Below are positions 7,624 to 16,212 of a stretch of DNA of 40,200 nt, in pieces. The stretch is from JBEIHX01 sp040381075. Its GTDB lineage: Bacteria > Pseudomonadota > Alphaproteobacteria > Caulobacterales > Aquidulcibacteraceae. Positions within the stretch are counted from its first letter, which is position 1, and every line of letters begins with the position of its first letter. Both the position numbers and the translations under genes were made by a program. The notes beneath the pieces were generated by a model, which ran no database searches, was not told where the DNA came from, and saw only the letters and a program-made list of their open reading frames with translations. The DNA lies in NCBI GenBank assembly GCA_040381075.1, contig JBEIHX010000031.1, positions 1 to 40,200 on the forward strand, written 5' to 3'.

Positions 7624-9114
7624 TTACGACCACCACTTTGTCGGTTTGGCGGAGAAGCCAGCAGCCCGCTCGAGCGCCGCGGCGACAGCAAACAGCGTCT
7701 CCTCGTCAAGCGCGCGTCCGATGACCTGCAGACCAAGGGGAAGTCCCTGCGCGTCAACAGCGGACGGGACGGAGATGCCAGGCAGGCCCGCGAGGTTGGC
7801 GGTGACGGTGAAAATATCGTTCAGATACATCTGCACCGGGTCTCCCGCCTTTTCGCCAAGGCCGAAGGCTGCGGAGGGAGCGGTCGGCGTAAGGATTGCG
7901 TCAACGTCCTCGAATGCGGCGCGGAAGTCCTCAGCGATTCTCGTGCGCACCTTCTGCGCCCTCAGGTAGTAGGCGTCATAGTAGCCCGCCGAAAGCACAT
8001 AGGTGCCGATGAGGATCCGGCGCTTGACTTCCGCCCCGAAGCCTTCGCCGCGGCTGCGCTCATAGGTTTCCACAAGATCCCGGCCCTGGGCGCGGTGACC
8101 GAAGCGCATGCCATCGTAACGGGCCAGATTTGATGAGGCTTCAGCTGGCGCCACAATGTAGTAGCATGGAAGCGCGTATTTTGTGTGGGGCAGGGAAATG
8201 TCCTTGATCGCGGCCCCGGCATCCTGCAGCCAAGCGATGCCCTGAGCCCAGAGCTTTTCGATCTCCGGGGGCATGCCGGGTGCGCGATATTCTTTCGGCA
8301 CCCCGATGGTGAGGCCCTTGACGGAGCGTGCGCACGCTGCGCGGAAGTCCGGCGTTTTGATCGGCAGGCTCGTTGAATCCTTGGGATCATGGCCTGCCAT
8401 CGACTGCAGCAGGATGGCGGCGTCTTCAACCGTCTTCGCGATCGGCCCGGCCTGGTCAAGCGACGAGGCGAACGCCACCACGCCCCATCGCGAGCACCGG
8501 CCATAGGTTGGTTTGACGCCGACCGTTCCGGTGAAGGCCGCCGGTTGACGTATCGATCCGCCTGTGTCGGTCGCTGTCGCCGCCAGGCAAAGATCAGCAG
8601 CCACGGCGCTCGCCGACCCGCCTGAGGATCCCCCAGGGGTCAGCGCTTTCGCGGAGCCCTTGCGTCGCCAGGGATTGATGACGGGGCCAAAGCAGCTCGT
8701 CTCATTGGACGACCCCATGGCGAATTCATCCATGTTCAGTTTGCCGAGCATTACCGCTCCATCGCGCCACAGGTGCGCTGTCACGGTGCTCTCATAGGTC
8801 GGGATGAAATTGCCGAGGATATTGGAACAGGCGGTAGAGCGAACACCTTCGGTGCAAAAAAGGTCCTTAACGCCGAGGGGGGCCCCGTCGAGCGGGCGCG
8901 GCGCGCCTTGTGCGTAGCGCTTGTCGGCGTCTGCGGCCTGGGCCAGGGCCTTGTCAGGGGTCTCCAGCACGAAGGCGTTGAGCGCCCGCGCTTCCTCCAC
9001 GGCCTGGATGTAGGCGCGTGTGAGTTCTGTCGCGGAGAACCTCTTGGCCTTGAGTCCGTCGAGCGCGCCGGCCAGCGTATGGCCCAGGAGACCTGCGGTG
9101 CGTGATTCCGTCAT
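7624..9114 (-). CDS. gatA: Aspartyl/glutamyl-tRNA amidotransferase subunit A
   Basis: GatA is the glutaminase subunit of GatCAB, an amidase-signature enzyme that releases ammonia from Gln. The 496-residue protein shows the catalytic Ser-cis-Ser-Lys triad: Lys83 (GVKDLF), Ser163 in TPGGSSGGSAS and Ser187 in DTGGSIRQPA. The 24-residue spacing between the two Ser is typical of the family. The start is placed at ATG 9114 (MTESRTAGLLGHTL). The frame stays open another 19 codons but would then overlap the end of gatC, and the longer N-terminus is unlike the family. gatC ends 4 bp upstream, so the two are likely translationally coupled. Confidence 0.97.
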   Translation of the reverse strand: MTESRTAGLLGHTLAGALDGLKAKRFSATELTRAYIQAVEEARALNAFVLETPDKALAQAADADKRYAQGAPRPLDGAPLGVKDLFCTEGVRSTACSNILGNFIPTYESTVTAHLWRDGAVMLGKLNMDEFAMGSSNETSCFGPVINPWRRKGSAKALTPGGSSGGSASAVAADLCLAATATDTGGSIRQPAAFTGTVGVKPTYGRCSRWGVVAFASSLDQAGPIAKTVEDAAILLQSMAGHDPKDSTSLPIKTPDFRAACARSVKGLTIGVPKEYRAPGMPPEIEKLWAQGIAWLQDAGAAIKDISLPHTKYALPCYYIVAPAEASSNLARYDGMRFGHRAQGRDLVETYERSRGEGFGAEVKRRILIGTYVLSAGYYDAYYLRAQKVRTRIAEDFRAAFEDVDAILTPTAPSAAFGLGEKAGDPVQMYLNDIFTVTANLAGLPGISVPSAVDAQGLPLGLQVIGRALDEETLFAVAAALERAAGFSAKPTKWWS

Positions 9115-9118
9115 GCGC

Positions 9119-9409
9119 CTACTCCACCACTTTCGGCACAACGAAGAAGCCGTCTTCGGCGCGCGGCGCATTGCAGAGCACCCGCTCGGGATCTCCGCCG
9201 TCTGTGACGTTGTCGGCGCGCAGCGGCAGCGACACGTCCACGGCGCTGGTCATCGGCTCAACGCCTGCAACATCGACTTCCTCAAGTTGGACGATCCAGG
9301 CCATGATGCCTGAGAGCTCCTGCGCGAGCGGCTCAAGGTGTTCTTCGGGTACTGCGATGCGGGCAAGCCGCGCGACGCGGCGGACCGTGCTTTTGTCGAT
9401 GACGGACAA
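9119..9409 (-). CDS. gatC: Aspartyl/glutamyl-tRNA amidotransferase subunit C (TTG start)
   Basis: GatC is the small subunit that wraps around and stabilises the GatA-GatB complex. The 96-residue product carries the typical start (S)VIDKSTVRRVARLARIAVPE, then EELxxIMAWIVQLEEVDVAGVEP, and the C-terminal PRAEDGFFVVPKVVE. The frame is open much further upstream, but similarity to GatC begins at a TTG codon at 9409-9407, giving the usual 95-100 residues. GGAAAGG lies about 9 bases before it. The longer upstream translation is Arg/Ala-rich and unlike the family. First gene of the gatCAB operon and divergent from ruvX (179-bp gap). Confidence 0.93.
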   Translation of the reverse strand: MSVIDKSTVRRVARLARIAVPEEHLEPLAQELSGIMAWIVQLEEVDVAGVEPMTSAVDVSLPLRADNVTDGGDPERVLCNAPRAEDGFFVVPKVVE

Positions 9410-9588
9410 GGACGGGACCTTTCCAAGGAGGCCCGGTTCGCTAGCAAGCCGCCTCGCTGTGCGCAAGGCGCAGGGGCCGTGAGCGGCCCCCAAGCACACC
9501 CGAGCGGCTGTGGCGCCCGTCGATTGGTCAGTCGCGTGGGCGCAGGCAGCCGCCTTGCAATCGCCCCTGCGAATGGTAAGCGACCCCC

Positions 9589-10053
9589 ATGATCCTGGAT
9601 CTCGATGGCTTTCGGTCGGCGCTTCAGCCGGGACCTGTCTTTGGGCTCGACGTCGGATCAAAAACCATCGGTGTGGCGGTCAGCGATGCGACGCGGCTGA
9701 TCGCCTCGCCGCTGCTGACAATCCGTCGGACCAAGCTGGCCAAGAATGCGCAGCACCTGTTCGCCCTTATGGACGAACGCCGGGCGGTCGGTCTGGTCGT
9801 TGGGCTTCCTCGCAACATGGCCGGAGGCGAAAGCCCGTCCAGTCAGGCAGCGCGCGCTTTCGCCCGCAATCTCCTCGCGGTGCGCGACATGCCTGTCCTG
9901 CTGTGGGACGAGCGTCTGTCGACCGCGGCGGTGACCCGCACATTGCTGGCGGCTGACGCATCGCGCGCCCGGCGTGCGGAGCTTGTGGACAAGCTTGCCG
10001 CCGCTTACATCCTGCAAGGCGCCATCGATCGATTGCAGGAGACTGGCGCCTAA
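9589..10053 (+). CDS. ruvX: YqgF/RuvX-family pre-16S rRNA nuclease / Holliday-junction resolvase-like
   Basis: This 154-residue RNase H-fold protein has the family motifs in order: GLDVGSKTIGVAVSD (about residues 19-33, first catalytic Asp), VVGLPRNMAGGESP (about 80), LLWDERLST (about 104) and VDKLAAAYILQ (about 137, final acidic residue). YqgF is known to take part in 16S rRNA 5'-end maturation and is related to Holliday-junction resolvases. Length is normal. It is divergent from gatC, so a shared promoter region of about 180 bp is likely. The gene ends at a TAA and is followed by about 1 kb without a gene. Confidence 0.95.
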   Translation: MILDLDGFRSALQPGPVFGLDVGSKTIGVAVSDATRLIASPLLTIRRTKLAKNAQHLFALMDERRAVGLVVGLPRNMAGGESPSSQAARAFARNLLAVRDMPVLLWDERLSTAAVTRTLLAADASRARRAELVDKLAAAYILQGAIDRLQETGA

Positions 10054-11070
10054 GCCTGCCGGGGCCATGCGAGCGCCTCGGCGCGATATCCAACGCGAGC
10101 AAGGCGAGAGAGGATTTCGGCTTGCCGGGGTGTGGTGAACGCACTTGCACGCGCCAGAAGCCAAAGCCAGAACCTAAAGCCAGAACCCACAGATAGCTGC
10201 CGGATGGCTCGCCGACGATCGCCCACTGATGATCAGGATCTTCCCGATCGCGCTGCAGTCACCCCAGAAGCGACCGAAATAGCTGACTTTGAGCCTGGCT
10301 TTGGTCGCCGGTAAAACAACGCGGGCCCGGCCCTGCGCCGCCACGCACCGTCCGCTGAGCCCCCGTTGAAACAGACATTTGCGACGACGATAAACCCACT
10401 CGGCCAGCGGCCGCAGGTGGCCGTTACGCCGGCGCCATCGGCTTCGAAGGCGTTTGGGAACCGCATGATTGCGCGCGAGCTTCTGCTGGAGCGCTTGATG
10501 TCCACTTCCTTAACGGCGACAGGCGGCGTTCCGGTCGTCCGGTTCACACTGTGCGGGGTGAAGCCGGCCGGGCTGGCTCCAAAGATCCGGGGCCCGGCGA
10601 CCTATACTCCGGCAAATCACGCGCCCGGGCTGTAACATTTGGCGCGCGTCTCTTGGGCGCGTTCGGGTCGGCTGAACATGATGATCACAGGGGGGGCGCT
10701 CCGGTCGGGTCGCGGCGGCGCCGCTGCGCGGCCATGTTTCCGACGCAAGCGAGCGTTTAACTGCAGTTTTGGTTCAGGCGTCCACAATCCGTGATGTCGC
10801 CGGCATGGGGTGCGCTGCGCCTGTGGGCTGACCGCGGTCTGGGGCGCGCTGCGCGCTGGATGAGGTTCGCAAAATGGGGACGGTTGGCATCAGAGCGGCA
10901 GTCCAAGGCGGTCCGGACGACCCGCCCGCCTCGGGGTGTGTGCATCTGGGCATATGTCGCTCCGTCGCGGTTCTTCGCAGGCGACCATCTGATCTGTCAG
11001 GGCATGGTCCGGGCGGCCTGGGATTTGCGAGCAGCACTGCTACCAGTTTTTCACGGCAGGTGTGGTGACC
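10054..11070. other. One-kilobase region without a recognisable gene
   Basis: Open frames exist on both strands but none gives a protein I recognise. One 217-residue minus-strand frame (10774-11427) runs into the well-supported coding region that follows and is Arg/Pro-rich, so it is a shadow. A short imperfect tandem repeat of the unit AAAGCCAGAACC occurs at about 10162-10187. Decayed coding sequence is possible but no domain could be reconstructed. Promoter elements for the next gene must lie near the right end. Confidence 0.4.
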
Positions 11071-12975
11071 ATGTGGGCCAAACGATCTGAACCCCTTCCG
11101 CATCCCGATGCACGCAGCGCCGAGCGCGCGCGCGCCCACGAGGCGGACCGCTCCGGCGACCATGCGGCCAATTCGAGCGCCCGGGCGTCGAAGCCGAAAT
11201 CCGGCGCCTGGGCGCTCGCCCTCGGAGCTGTTCTGGTCCTGGTGTGGTTTGGGGGCGTGGCGACTGCGGCTGTCGGTTATGTCTTGGGCGGCGGGCGTCT
11301 TGATTTTCCGGACTGGGAGCTTGCGCTGGGCGGCGTTGGGGTTCTGACGGTGGGCGGCGTGATCTGGCTTGCTGCTTTGGTCGTGCGCGAGGGCGTTCGG
11401 GCGCGCTCCGCAGCGGAGCGTCTTCATGCCGCGGCCGATCTGCTGCTGTCGCCAGCTTCAGCGGCTGAGACCTCGATGCGCAGGCTGGGGGCCGTGATCC
11501 GCCATGAGATCGCCACGGTGGATCGCACGCTTGCAGAGGCGCTCGCGCGGCTGCAGGGGGTCGAGCAGTCCCTGAGCCGTCAATCCAGCGCAATCTCCAG
11601 CGCAGCCAACTCAGCCGAGAGCGGGGTCAGCGCGCTCTCCGGCCGGCTGGACGGCCATGCAAGAACGCTGACGGACATTGCGGCGATGCTGAAGTCCCGG
11701 GCGGAGGAAATCACCGCCGTCTCGGCCGAGCAGACGGATCGCGTCGCCCACACGCTGACCCATGCCGACGTCGTGCTGCGCGACATTGAGGCTCGGATGT
11801 CGCAGCGGGTGGGCGACATTGACGCAACGCTCGCCGCCATGAGCGCCAAGAACGACCAGTTTAACAATGTGGCGCGCGGCGTTGCGCAGAAAGCCCAGAT
11901 GCTCGACAGCTCACTCGGTGAGGCGCTGCATACCATCGCCACCGCCGCTCGGCTCGTCGACATGTCGCAAGACGCCACCGCCAAAGCAGCGGAAGCTGCA
12001 CGCGTCACCGCTGATGCGGTCCAGCGCGGAGTTGGTGAGACCCTTGAGCGGGCGACTGCGGCGCTCCGGCAGCTGCGCGCCGACAGCGAGGCGGCTGACG
12101 CAGCCGGACGCGAGGGGCTGGTCCAGTTGCGCGATGCGGGTGAAGCCGCGCGTCTGGCTGCCGAGAACGCGCGCGCCGCAGCCGACGCCTACGCCGCCCA
12201 GGTGCAACGGCGCGTTCAGGATTTGGCCCAGGCCGTTTTCGATGCGGCCGCCCGCAGTGATCGATACGCCGATACACGCCTGGCCCAGGCGTTGCGCGAG
12301 TTGCAGACGCCGGTTGGCGCCGATGCGCCTGCAGGTTCTCCGGCAGCAGAGAGGGCCTCGACGCCGGTCGTCGTCGCGCCGCCGCGGGCCAGCGATGCTG
12401 AGTTCCGCAGCGCATTGGACGCAGCTGCGCCCAGTCTGGCCGGGTCGAATGCGTCAGGGGTAACCATGGGTGTCGCGGCAGGACAGGGCCGCGCGCCGGG
12501 CGATGCCCTGTCCATGGGGGCAGCCAGCAGGCCCAATGCGTGGTCCTGGCGCGATGTCCTCGCCATAGCCGATACCCCGGATGCGCCGTCTGCACATGCC
12601 CCCGCCACCCAATCGCCGGCAGGCCATCGCGCTGCTGCTCCGCAGATGGGGCGCATCGGATCTGCGTTTGACGATATCGGCGTCAATCCCTTCACCGCAC
12701 TTGCGGGCGAAGCGATGGAACGGGTGCTGGGCCGGTTGGGCAATGGTGCGATCGCGCGCCGTCGGGCGGTCCGCGAGGTCGCGCACGAGACAGTGCTGCG
12801 TATCCGTTCGCGCCTGCTCGCGGATACTCCCCTGCGCGAGGCGGCGTCGGCTTTCCTCGCGGAGCGCGATCCACTGTTCGATGCGCTATCGCCCGAAGCT
12901 GCGCGGCTGGCTGTTGCAGAGGCAGAGACAGCCGAAGGGCGGTCATTTCTGCTGCTCGACGCGGCGATGCGCTGA
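11071..12975 (+). CDS. TipN-like coiled-coil polarity protein (membrane-anchored)
   Basis: This 634-residue protein has a short charged N-terminus, two transmembrane helices (about residues 46-72, WALALGAVLVLVWFGGVATAA, and 85-107), and a long Ala/Glu/Arg-rich coiled coil (about 115-415). A low-complexity Pro/Ala linker follows (about 420-540), then a compact helical C-terminal domain (about 555-634: RRRAVREVAHETVLRIRS and EGRSFLLLDAAMR). This architecture matches TipN, the new-pole landmark of Caulobacter and relatives that helps localise flagellum and ParA-dependent segregation. The match is from layout and remembered C-terminal character, not from alignment, so no symbol is given. The ATG at 11071 is preferred; a GTG at 11062 is in frame. 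Other coiled-coil membrane proteins remain possible. Confidence 0.7.
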   Translation: MWAKRSEPLPHPDARSAERARAHEADRSGDHAANSSARASKPKSGAWALALGAVLVLVWFGGVATAAVGYVLGGGRLDFPDWELALGGVGVLTVGGVIWLAALVVREGVRARSAAERLHAAADLLLSPASAAETSMRRLGAVIRHEIATVDRTLAEALARLQGVEQSLSRQSSAISSAANSAESGVSALSGRLDGHARTLTDIAAMLKSRAEEITAVSAEQTDRVAHTLTHADVVLRDIEARMSQRVGDIDATLAAMSAKNDQFNNVARGVAQKAQMLDSSLGEALHTIATAARLVDMSQDATAKAAEAARVTADAVQRGVGETLERATAALRQLRADSEAADAAGREGLVQLRDAGEAARLAAENARAAADAYAAQVQRRVQDLAQAVFDAAARSDRYADTRLAQALRELQTPVGADAPAGSPAAERASTPVVVAPPRASDAEFRSALDAAAPSLAGSNASGVTMGVAAGQGRAPGDALSMGAASRPNAWSWRDVLAIADTPDAPSAHAPATQSPAGHRAAAPQMGRIGSAFDDIGVNPFTALAGEAMERVLGRLGNGAIARRRAVREVAHETVLRIRSRLLADTPLREAASAFLAERDPLFDALSPEAARLAVAEAETAEGRSFLLLDAAMR

Positions 12976-13058
12976 ACCTCGACAACAGCGGTTCAACGGG
13001 CTAACGCAGACCCGGCCCGATGCATGGACTGTTTGTATCGGCGCGTGGAAACTCTGGC

Positions 13059-13673
13059 GTGGAAAAGCTGATCGCAGGATACAGGCGCTTCCGTCAGTCG
13101 CGCTGGCTGGAGCAGAAGGCCCTGTATGAGGCCTTGGCGGCCGGGCAGCGGCCGCGCATGCTGATCATTGCGTGTTCGGACAGCCGGGTCGATCCGGCTA
13201 CGATTTTCGATGTGGCGCCTGGCGAAATCTTCATCGTGCGCAACGTCGCTAATCTTGTGCCGCCCTGCGCGCAGGATGAGGGACTCCACGGCACCAGCGC
13301 GGCGATTGAATTCGCGGTCGAGGAGCTCGGGGTTCGCACCATTCTCGTCCTGGGGCACGCACGGTGCGGCGGGGTCGCCGCCGCGTTGAACCCGCAGGCG
13401 GGCGGCGGGAGCGGGTTCGTTGCGAGCTGGATCAAGCTTTTGGACGCGCCTTTGGCGCGCGTTCGCTCGCTTGCCTGCGAACCCGCCATAGCCCAGGAGA
13501 CGCTCGAGCGCGAGGCTATCCGCGAGAGCCTGCGCCGGCTGGAGACCTTTCCTTTCGTGGCTCGGTGGCGCGCCGCCGGCGCGCTCGAACTTGTTGGTGC
13601 GCGCTTTGACATACTGACCGGCCGCCTTGAGGTTCTCGACCACTTCGATTCGACGTTTCAGCCGGTTCAATAA
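13059..13673 (+). CDS. Beta-class carbonic anhydrase
   Basis: This zinc enzyme interconverts CO2 and bicarbonate in the cytoplasm. The 204-residue protein carries the complete beta-class site: Cys39-Asp41-Arg43 in IIACSDSRVDPATIF, and His100 with Cys103 in VLGHARCGG. IVRNVANLVPP and HGTSAAIEFAVEELGV are also typical. I place the start at the GTG at 13059, with GGAAA upstream, because the family usually begins (M)xKLIxGYRRFR. An in-frame ATG at 13020 would add 13 residues but lacks a good ribosome site. The following small membrane-protein gene starts about 20 bp after the stop, so the two may be cotranscribed. Confidence 0.93.
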   Translation: MEKLIAGYRRFRQSRWLEQKALYEALAAGQRPRMLIIACSDSRVDPATIFDVAPGEIFIVRNVANLVPPCAQDEGLHGTSAAIEFAVEELGVRTILVLGHARCGGVAAALNPQAGGGSGFVASWIKLLDAPLARVRSLACEPAIAQETLEREAIRESLRRLETFPFVARWRAAGALELVGARFDILTGRLEVLDHFDSTFQPVQ

Positions 13674-13692
13674 GCTTGATTGCCAAGGTCCC

Positions 13693-14064
13693 ATGGGTGT
13701 GCGCCATAGCAGACTGACAAAGTATGAAGCGCGCGGCGAGCCGCTCGCCTCGCCTTGGTTGGTCATCAGGCGTGTCGTGGTCAATCTGGCTGCGGCTGGC
13801 GTACTTGTTGGCGTGTCGCTGGCGGCGGGCATGGCAGGTTACGCTCATTACGCGGCAATGGGCACAGTCGACGCCTTTGTGAACGCCGCCATGATCCTTT
13901 CGGGCATGGGGCCGCTCTCGCAGATGCCCAATGACGCCGGCAAGATTTTCGCCGGCCTCTACGCGCTCTACAGCGGACTTGTGCTTGTGGTGTGCGCCGG
14001 GCTCGTGCTCGCGCCAATCGCGCACCGCATTCTGCATCACTTTCACATCGGGGATGATGCGTGA
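13693..14064 (+). CDS. Small conserved-type integral membrane protein
   Basis: This 123-residue protein has two strong hydrophobic helices (about residues 34-58, VVVNLAAAGVLVGVSLAAGMAGY, and 88-113, FAGLYALYSGLVLVVCAGLVLAPIAH). Between them lies the segment VNAAMILSGMGPLSQMPNDAGK, and the protein ends in a His-rich tail (HRILHHFHIGDD). I recognise the layout from uncharacterised proteobacterial membrane proteins but no function is known to me. The ATG at 13693 has AAGG just upstream; the frame is open further 5' but would overlap the carbonic anhydrase gene. The conserved-looking Met/Gly/Pro loop may be a re-entrant or pore-like turn, which is speculation. Confidence 0.75.
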   Translation: MGVRHSRLTKYEARGEPLASPWLVIRRVVVNLAAAGVLVGVSLAAGMAGYAHYAAMGTVDAFVNAAMILSGMGPLSQMPNDAGKIFAGLYALYSGLVLVVCAGLVLAPIAHRILHHFHIGDDA

Positions 14065-15105
14065 ACGTCGTGCGACGCGCATCCGTTCAGCTGGGCCAGG
14101 CTAGAATCCAGGGGGTGCGGATCTGTCAGTGATGCTGGCGGATCCGATCGTTGAAACCGGCCATGGCGCCAACGATGAACTGGTCTGTCGCACGCCTTTC
14201 GGGGATGCGCCTCGCACTGATGTCGGCTTGCGGCGCCAGGATGCTGGGTTGCGCGGATCGCCGGGCGTCGCTCCAGCTGCATGCGACGCGCCATGAACGC
14301 CCTCGAGCGAGCGCCCTGGAGCATCTGGCGGCTGGGATCGGCTGCTGTCGTGTCCGTGCGCCGTATCTCGCGCAGGAACCGCGTCCGGTCCTGAGGGTCA
14401 ATGCTGCGGCGCGCATTCTGATCGCCGGATAGGCGCCGGGCGGGCCGGCGTTTCAGACCGGTCTGCCTTGGAGTGATCCGTCTGGGGACCGGTTGCGGTC
14501 CTGGATGGGGTTGGATTGAGATCTGTCAATTGGCGAGAAGCTGCATCGCAGCGGGCGCCATGGGCTTTCTGCTTTCCAGGTCAGGGATCGGGCGACGCAG
14601 ATTGGGCGTCGCGGCGCGAGTGTGCGTCGCTTTTGCGGGCGCGTCCCCCCTTGCTGCCCGGAATTAGGTTAACCCTGATCGTTGGGAGTTATGCGCAAGC
14701 GTGTCATCCCGGCGGACAGGCGCTGCCCCATGGCGTCGGCGGGGTAGTGCGCGACTGGCGCCCGCTGCCCCATGACGTCATCGCATTGCCCCATCCGTCG
14801 CGCGGCGCCAATCGATGGCTCCAAAGGTAGCCCTGGTTTGCAGCCGAGGGGGCGGCGTATCGGCGCGCCCGACTGGCTAACGCGCTGGCGGCGCCGTGAA
14901 AGCGCCTGCGCTTGCGCGATCGCTTCGTTCGCCTGGAGCAAGGGCTTTGTGCAGGTTGGGCTGTTGCATCGAAGGATGAGGCCCTGGCCCAGCGACCACT
15001 GGCCCCGGCGACACTCAAGCGTTGCGCCAAGGGGCGCCGCGCAAGGAAACCGTTAATTATCAGCCACGATAATGAAGGCTCTTCGAAAGGATTGGCGATT
15101 CGGCC
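14065..15105. other. One-kilobase region without a recognisable gene
   Basis: No protein family is readable in any frame. The stretch holds three imperfect copies of a TGCCCCAT-type unit at 14723, 14765 and 14786 (spacings 42 and 21 bp). At its right end is an 18-bp palindrome described separately. The frames on both strands change character often, which may reflect decayed genes, but I could not reconstruct any domain. Confidence 0.4.
15056..15073. promoter_or_regulatory. Candidate operator palindrome upstream of methyltransferase-like gene
   Basis: ATTATC-AGCCAC-GATAAT is a perfect inverted repeat with 6-bp arms and a 6-bp spacer. It sits in an AT-rich island 33 bp before the ATG at 15106. 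Position and symmetry fit a dimeric repressor or activator site overlapping the promoter or leader. The binding protein is unknown and no second copy was noticed. Confidence 0.4.
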
Positions 15106-16065
15106 ATGGCCGCTGTGCGTAAGTTTCACTTTCCGAAGATGCCTGTCCTCGCCAGTCGAGAGCTGGACATGGCGCGTCTTCGGTTCGCTGCCTGGTGGGA
15201 CGGCGCGGATTTTGACGAGTCGGCGGCGCGTGCCCAGATCGCCGCCTGGCAAAATGAACGTGCGATGATCAAGGCTGGCGAGATCGAGCCGCCCCGCACG
15301 CCGCGTCTGGCGGCCCTGGAGGTGGTTTGGGGCGAAAACCGGATAGCGATGGGCGATGCTGAAGAGGAGGCGGCGGCAGTCGCTTTGCTGGGCCTGCAGC
15401 CGGAAAGCTCCATTGTCCTGTTTGGCGGCGGAATGGGCGAACCAGCCGTGGAACTTGCCCGCGCCAGCCAGCTGGCGGTGTCCATGTACGAGTGGCGTCC
15501 TGGGTGCGTCGCGGCAGCGCAGAATCGCTTGGCGCGTCTCGGGCTCAGCGCCAAGGCGCGTGCGGAACAGGTTGAGCCGGAGGCGGCCGCCTTGCCGGAC
15601 ATTGCATTTGATGCGGCGTGGTCGCGCGATGAGTTGACCTTCGTGTTCGACAAGAGACGGCTCACTCGCCGTGTTGGCGCTGCTTTGAAGCCGGGCGGTG
15701 TCTGGCTGGTGGATGAGTTGGTCGGCGATAAACGGGCTTGCGGCGATTCTGCTTTCGCCGCCGCGTGGTCAGATCCGCATTTGTGGCGGTCTGAGGAATT
15801 GCTCGCCGCCTTTCAGGAGCGCGGATTAACGCTTGAATCAGAGACGGACATAACGTCGCTGGCGCTGAAATCGCTGAAGACGGCTGTCGACAGGATTGAA
15901 GACCGCATCAACTTTGCCCTCCAGCGCGCCAAGGACACTGGCTTCGGGCCAGCCATGCTGCGCGAGTTGGCCTGGGAGGCTGAGACGATCAAGGGCCGAG
16001 AGCGTGCTTTCGCGGCCGGTGCAATGGCGCGCATTCGTTTCATGCTTCGAAAAACAGCCGCCTGA
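15106..16065 (+). CDS. Putative class I SAM-dependent methyltransferase-like protein
   Basis: This 319-residue protein has a Rossmann-type core starting near residue 100. SSIVLFGGGMGEPAVELARA corresponds to methyltransferase motif I, SMYEWRPGCVAAAQNRLARLGL to the acidic and helix region after it, DIAFDAAWSRDELTFVFDK to motif II/III, and LTRRVGAALKPGGVWLVDELVG to the post-motif strand with the usual KPGG turn. Its motif I has GGGMGEP rather than the common GxGxG, so cofactor binding is likely but not certain. The N-terminal 95 residues and the helical C-terminal region (about 245-319) are specific to this protein. Substrate is unknown. It converges on the SDR gene. Confidence 0.75.
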   Translation: MAAVRKFHFPKMPVLASRELDMARLRFAAWWDGADFDESAARAQIAAWQNERAMIKAGEIEPPRTPRLAALEVVWGENRIAMGDAEEEAAAVALLGLQPESSIVLFGGGMGEPAVELARASQLAVSMYEWRPGCVAAAQNRLARLGLSAKARAEQVEPEAAALPDIAFDAAWSRDELTFVFDKRRLTRRVGAALKPGGVWLVDELVGDKRACGDSAFAAAWSDPHLWRSEELLAAFQERGLTLESETDITSLALKSLKTAVDRIEDRINFALQRAKDTGFGPAMLRELAWEAETIKGRERAFAAGAMARIRFMLRKTAA

Positions 16066-16212
16066 CGGCATTGTCTTGGGCAGTCTGCCTGCTGTCCATT
16101 GAGGTGAAGGCGCTGTATTTGGCGTCTGAGCATGGCTCTTGCCGGCCCGGGACAGGCCGGGTGCGCCGACACGGCGCCGGGAATACCGCCGCGCCGGCGC
16201 TCACGCGTGCTG

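Noticed and set aside
10774..11427. Minus-strand 217-codon open frame
   Set aside because: It overlaps the well-supported TipN-like gene on the other strand, is Arg/Pro-rich and shows no domain.
12993..13832. Minus-strand 279-codon open frame
   Set aside because: It is a shadow of the carbonic anhydrase and the small membrane protein, both of which have clear protein signatures.
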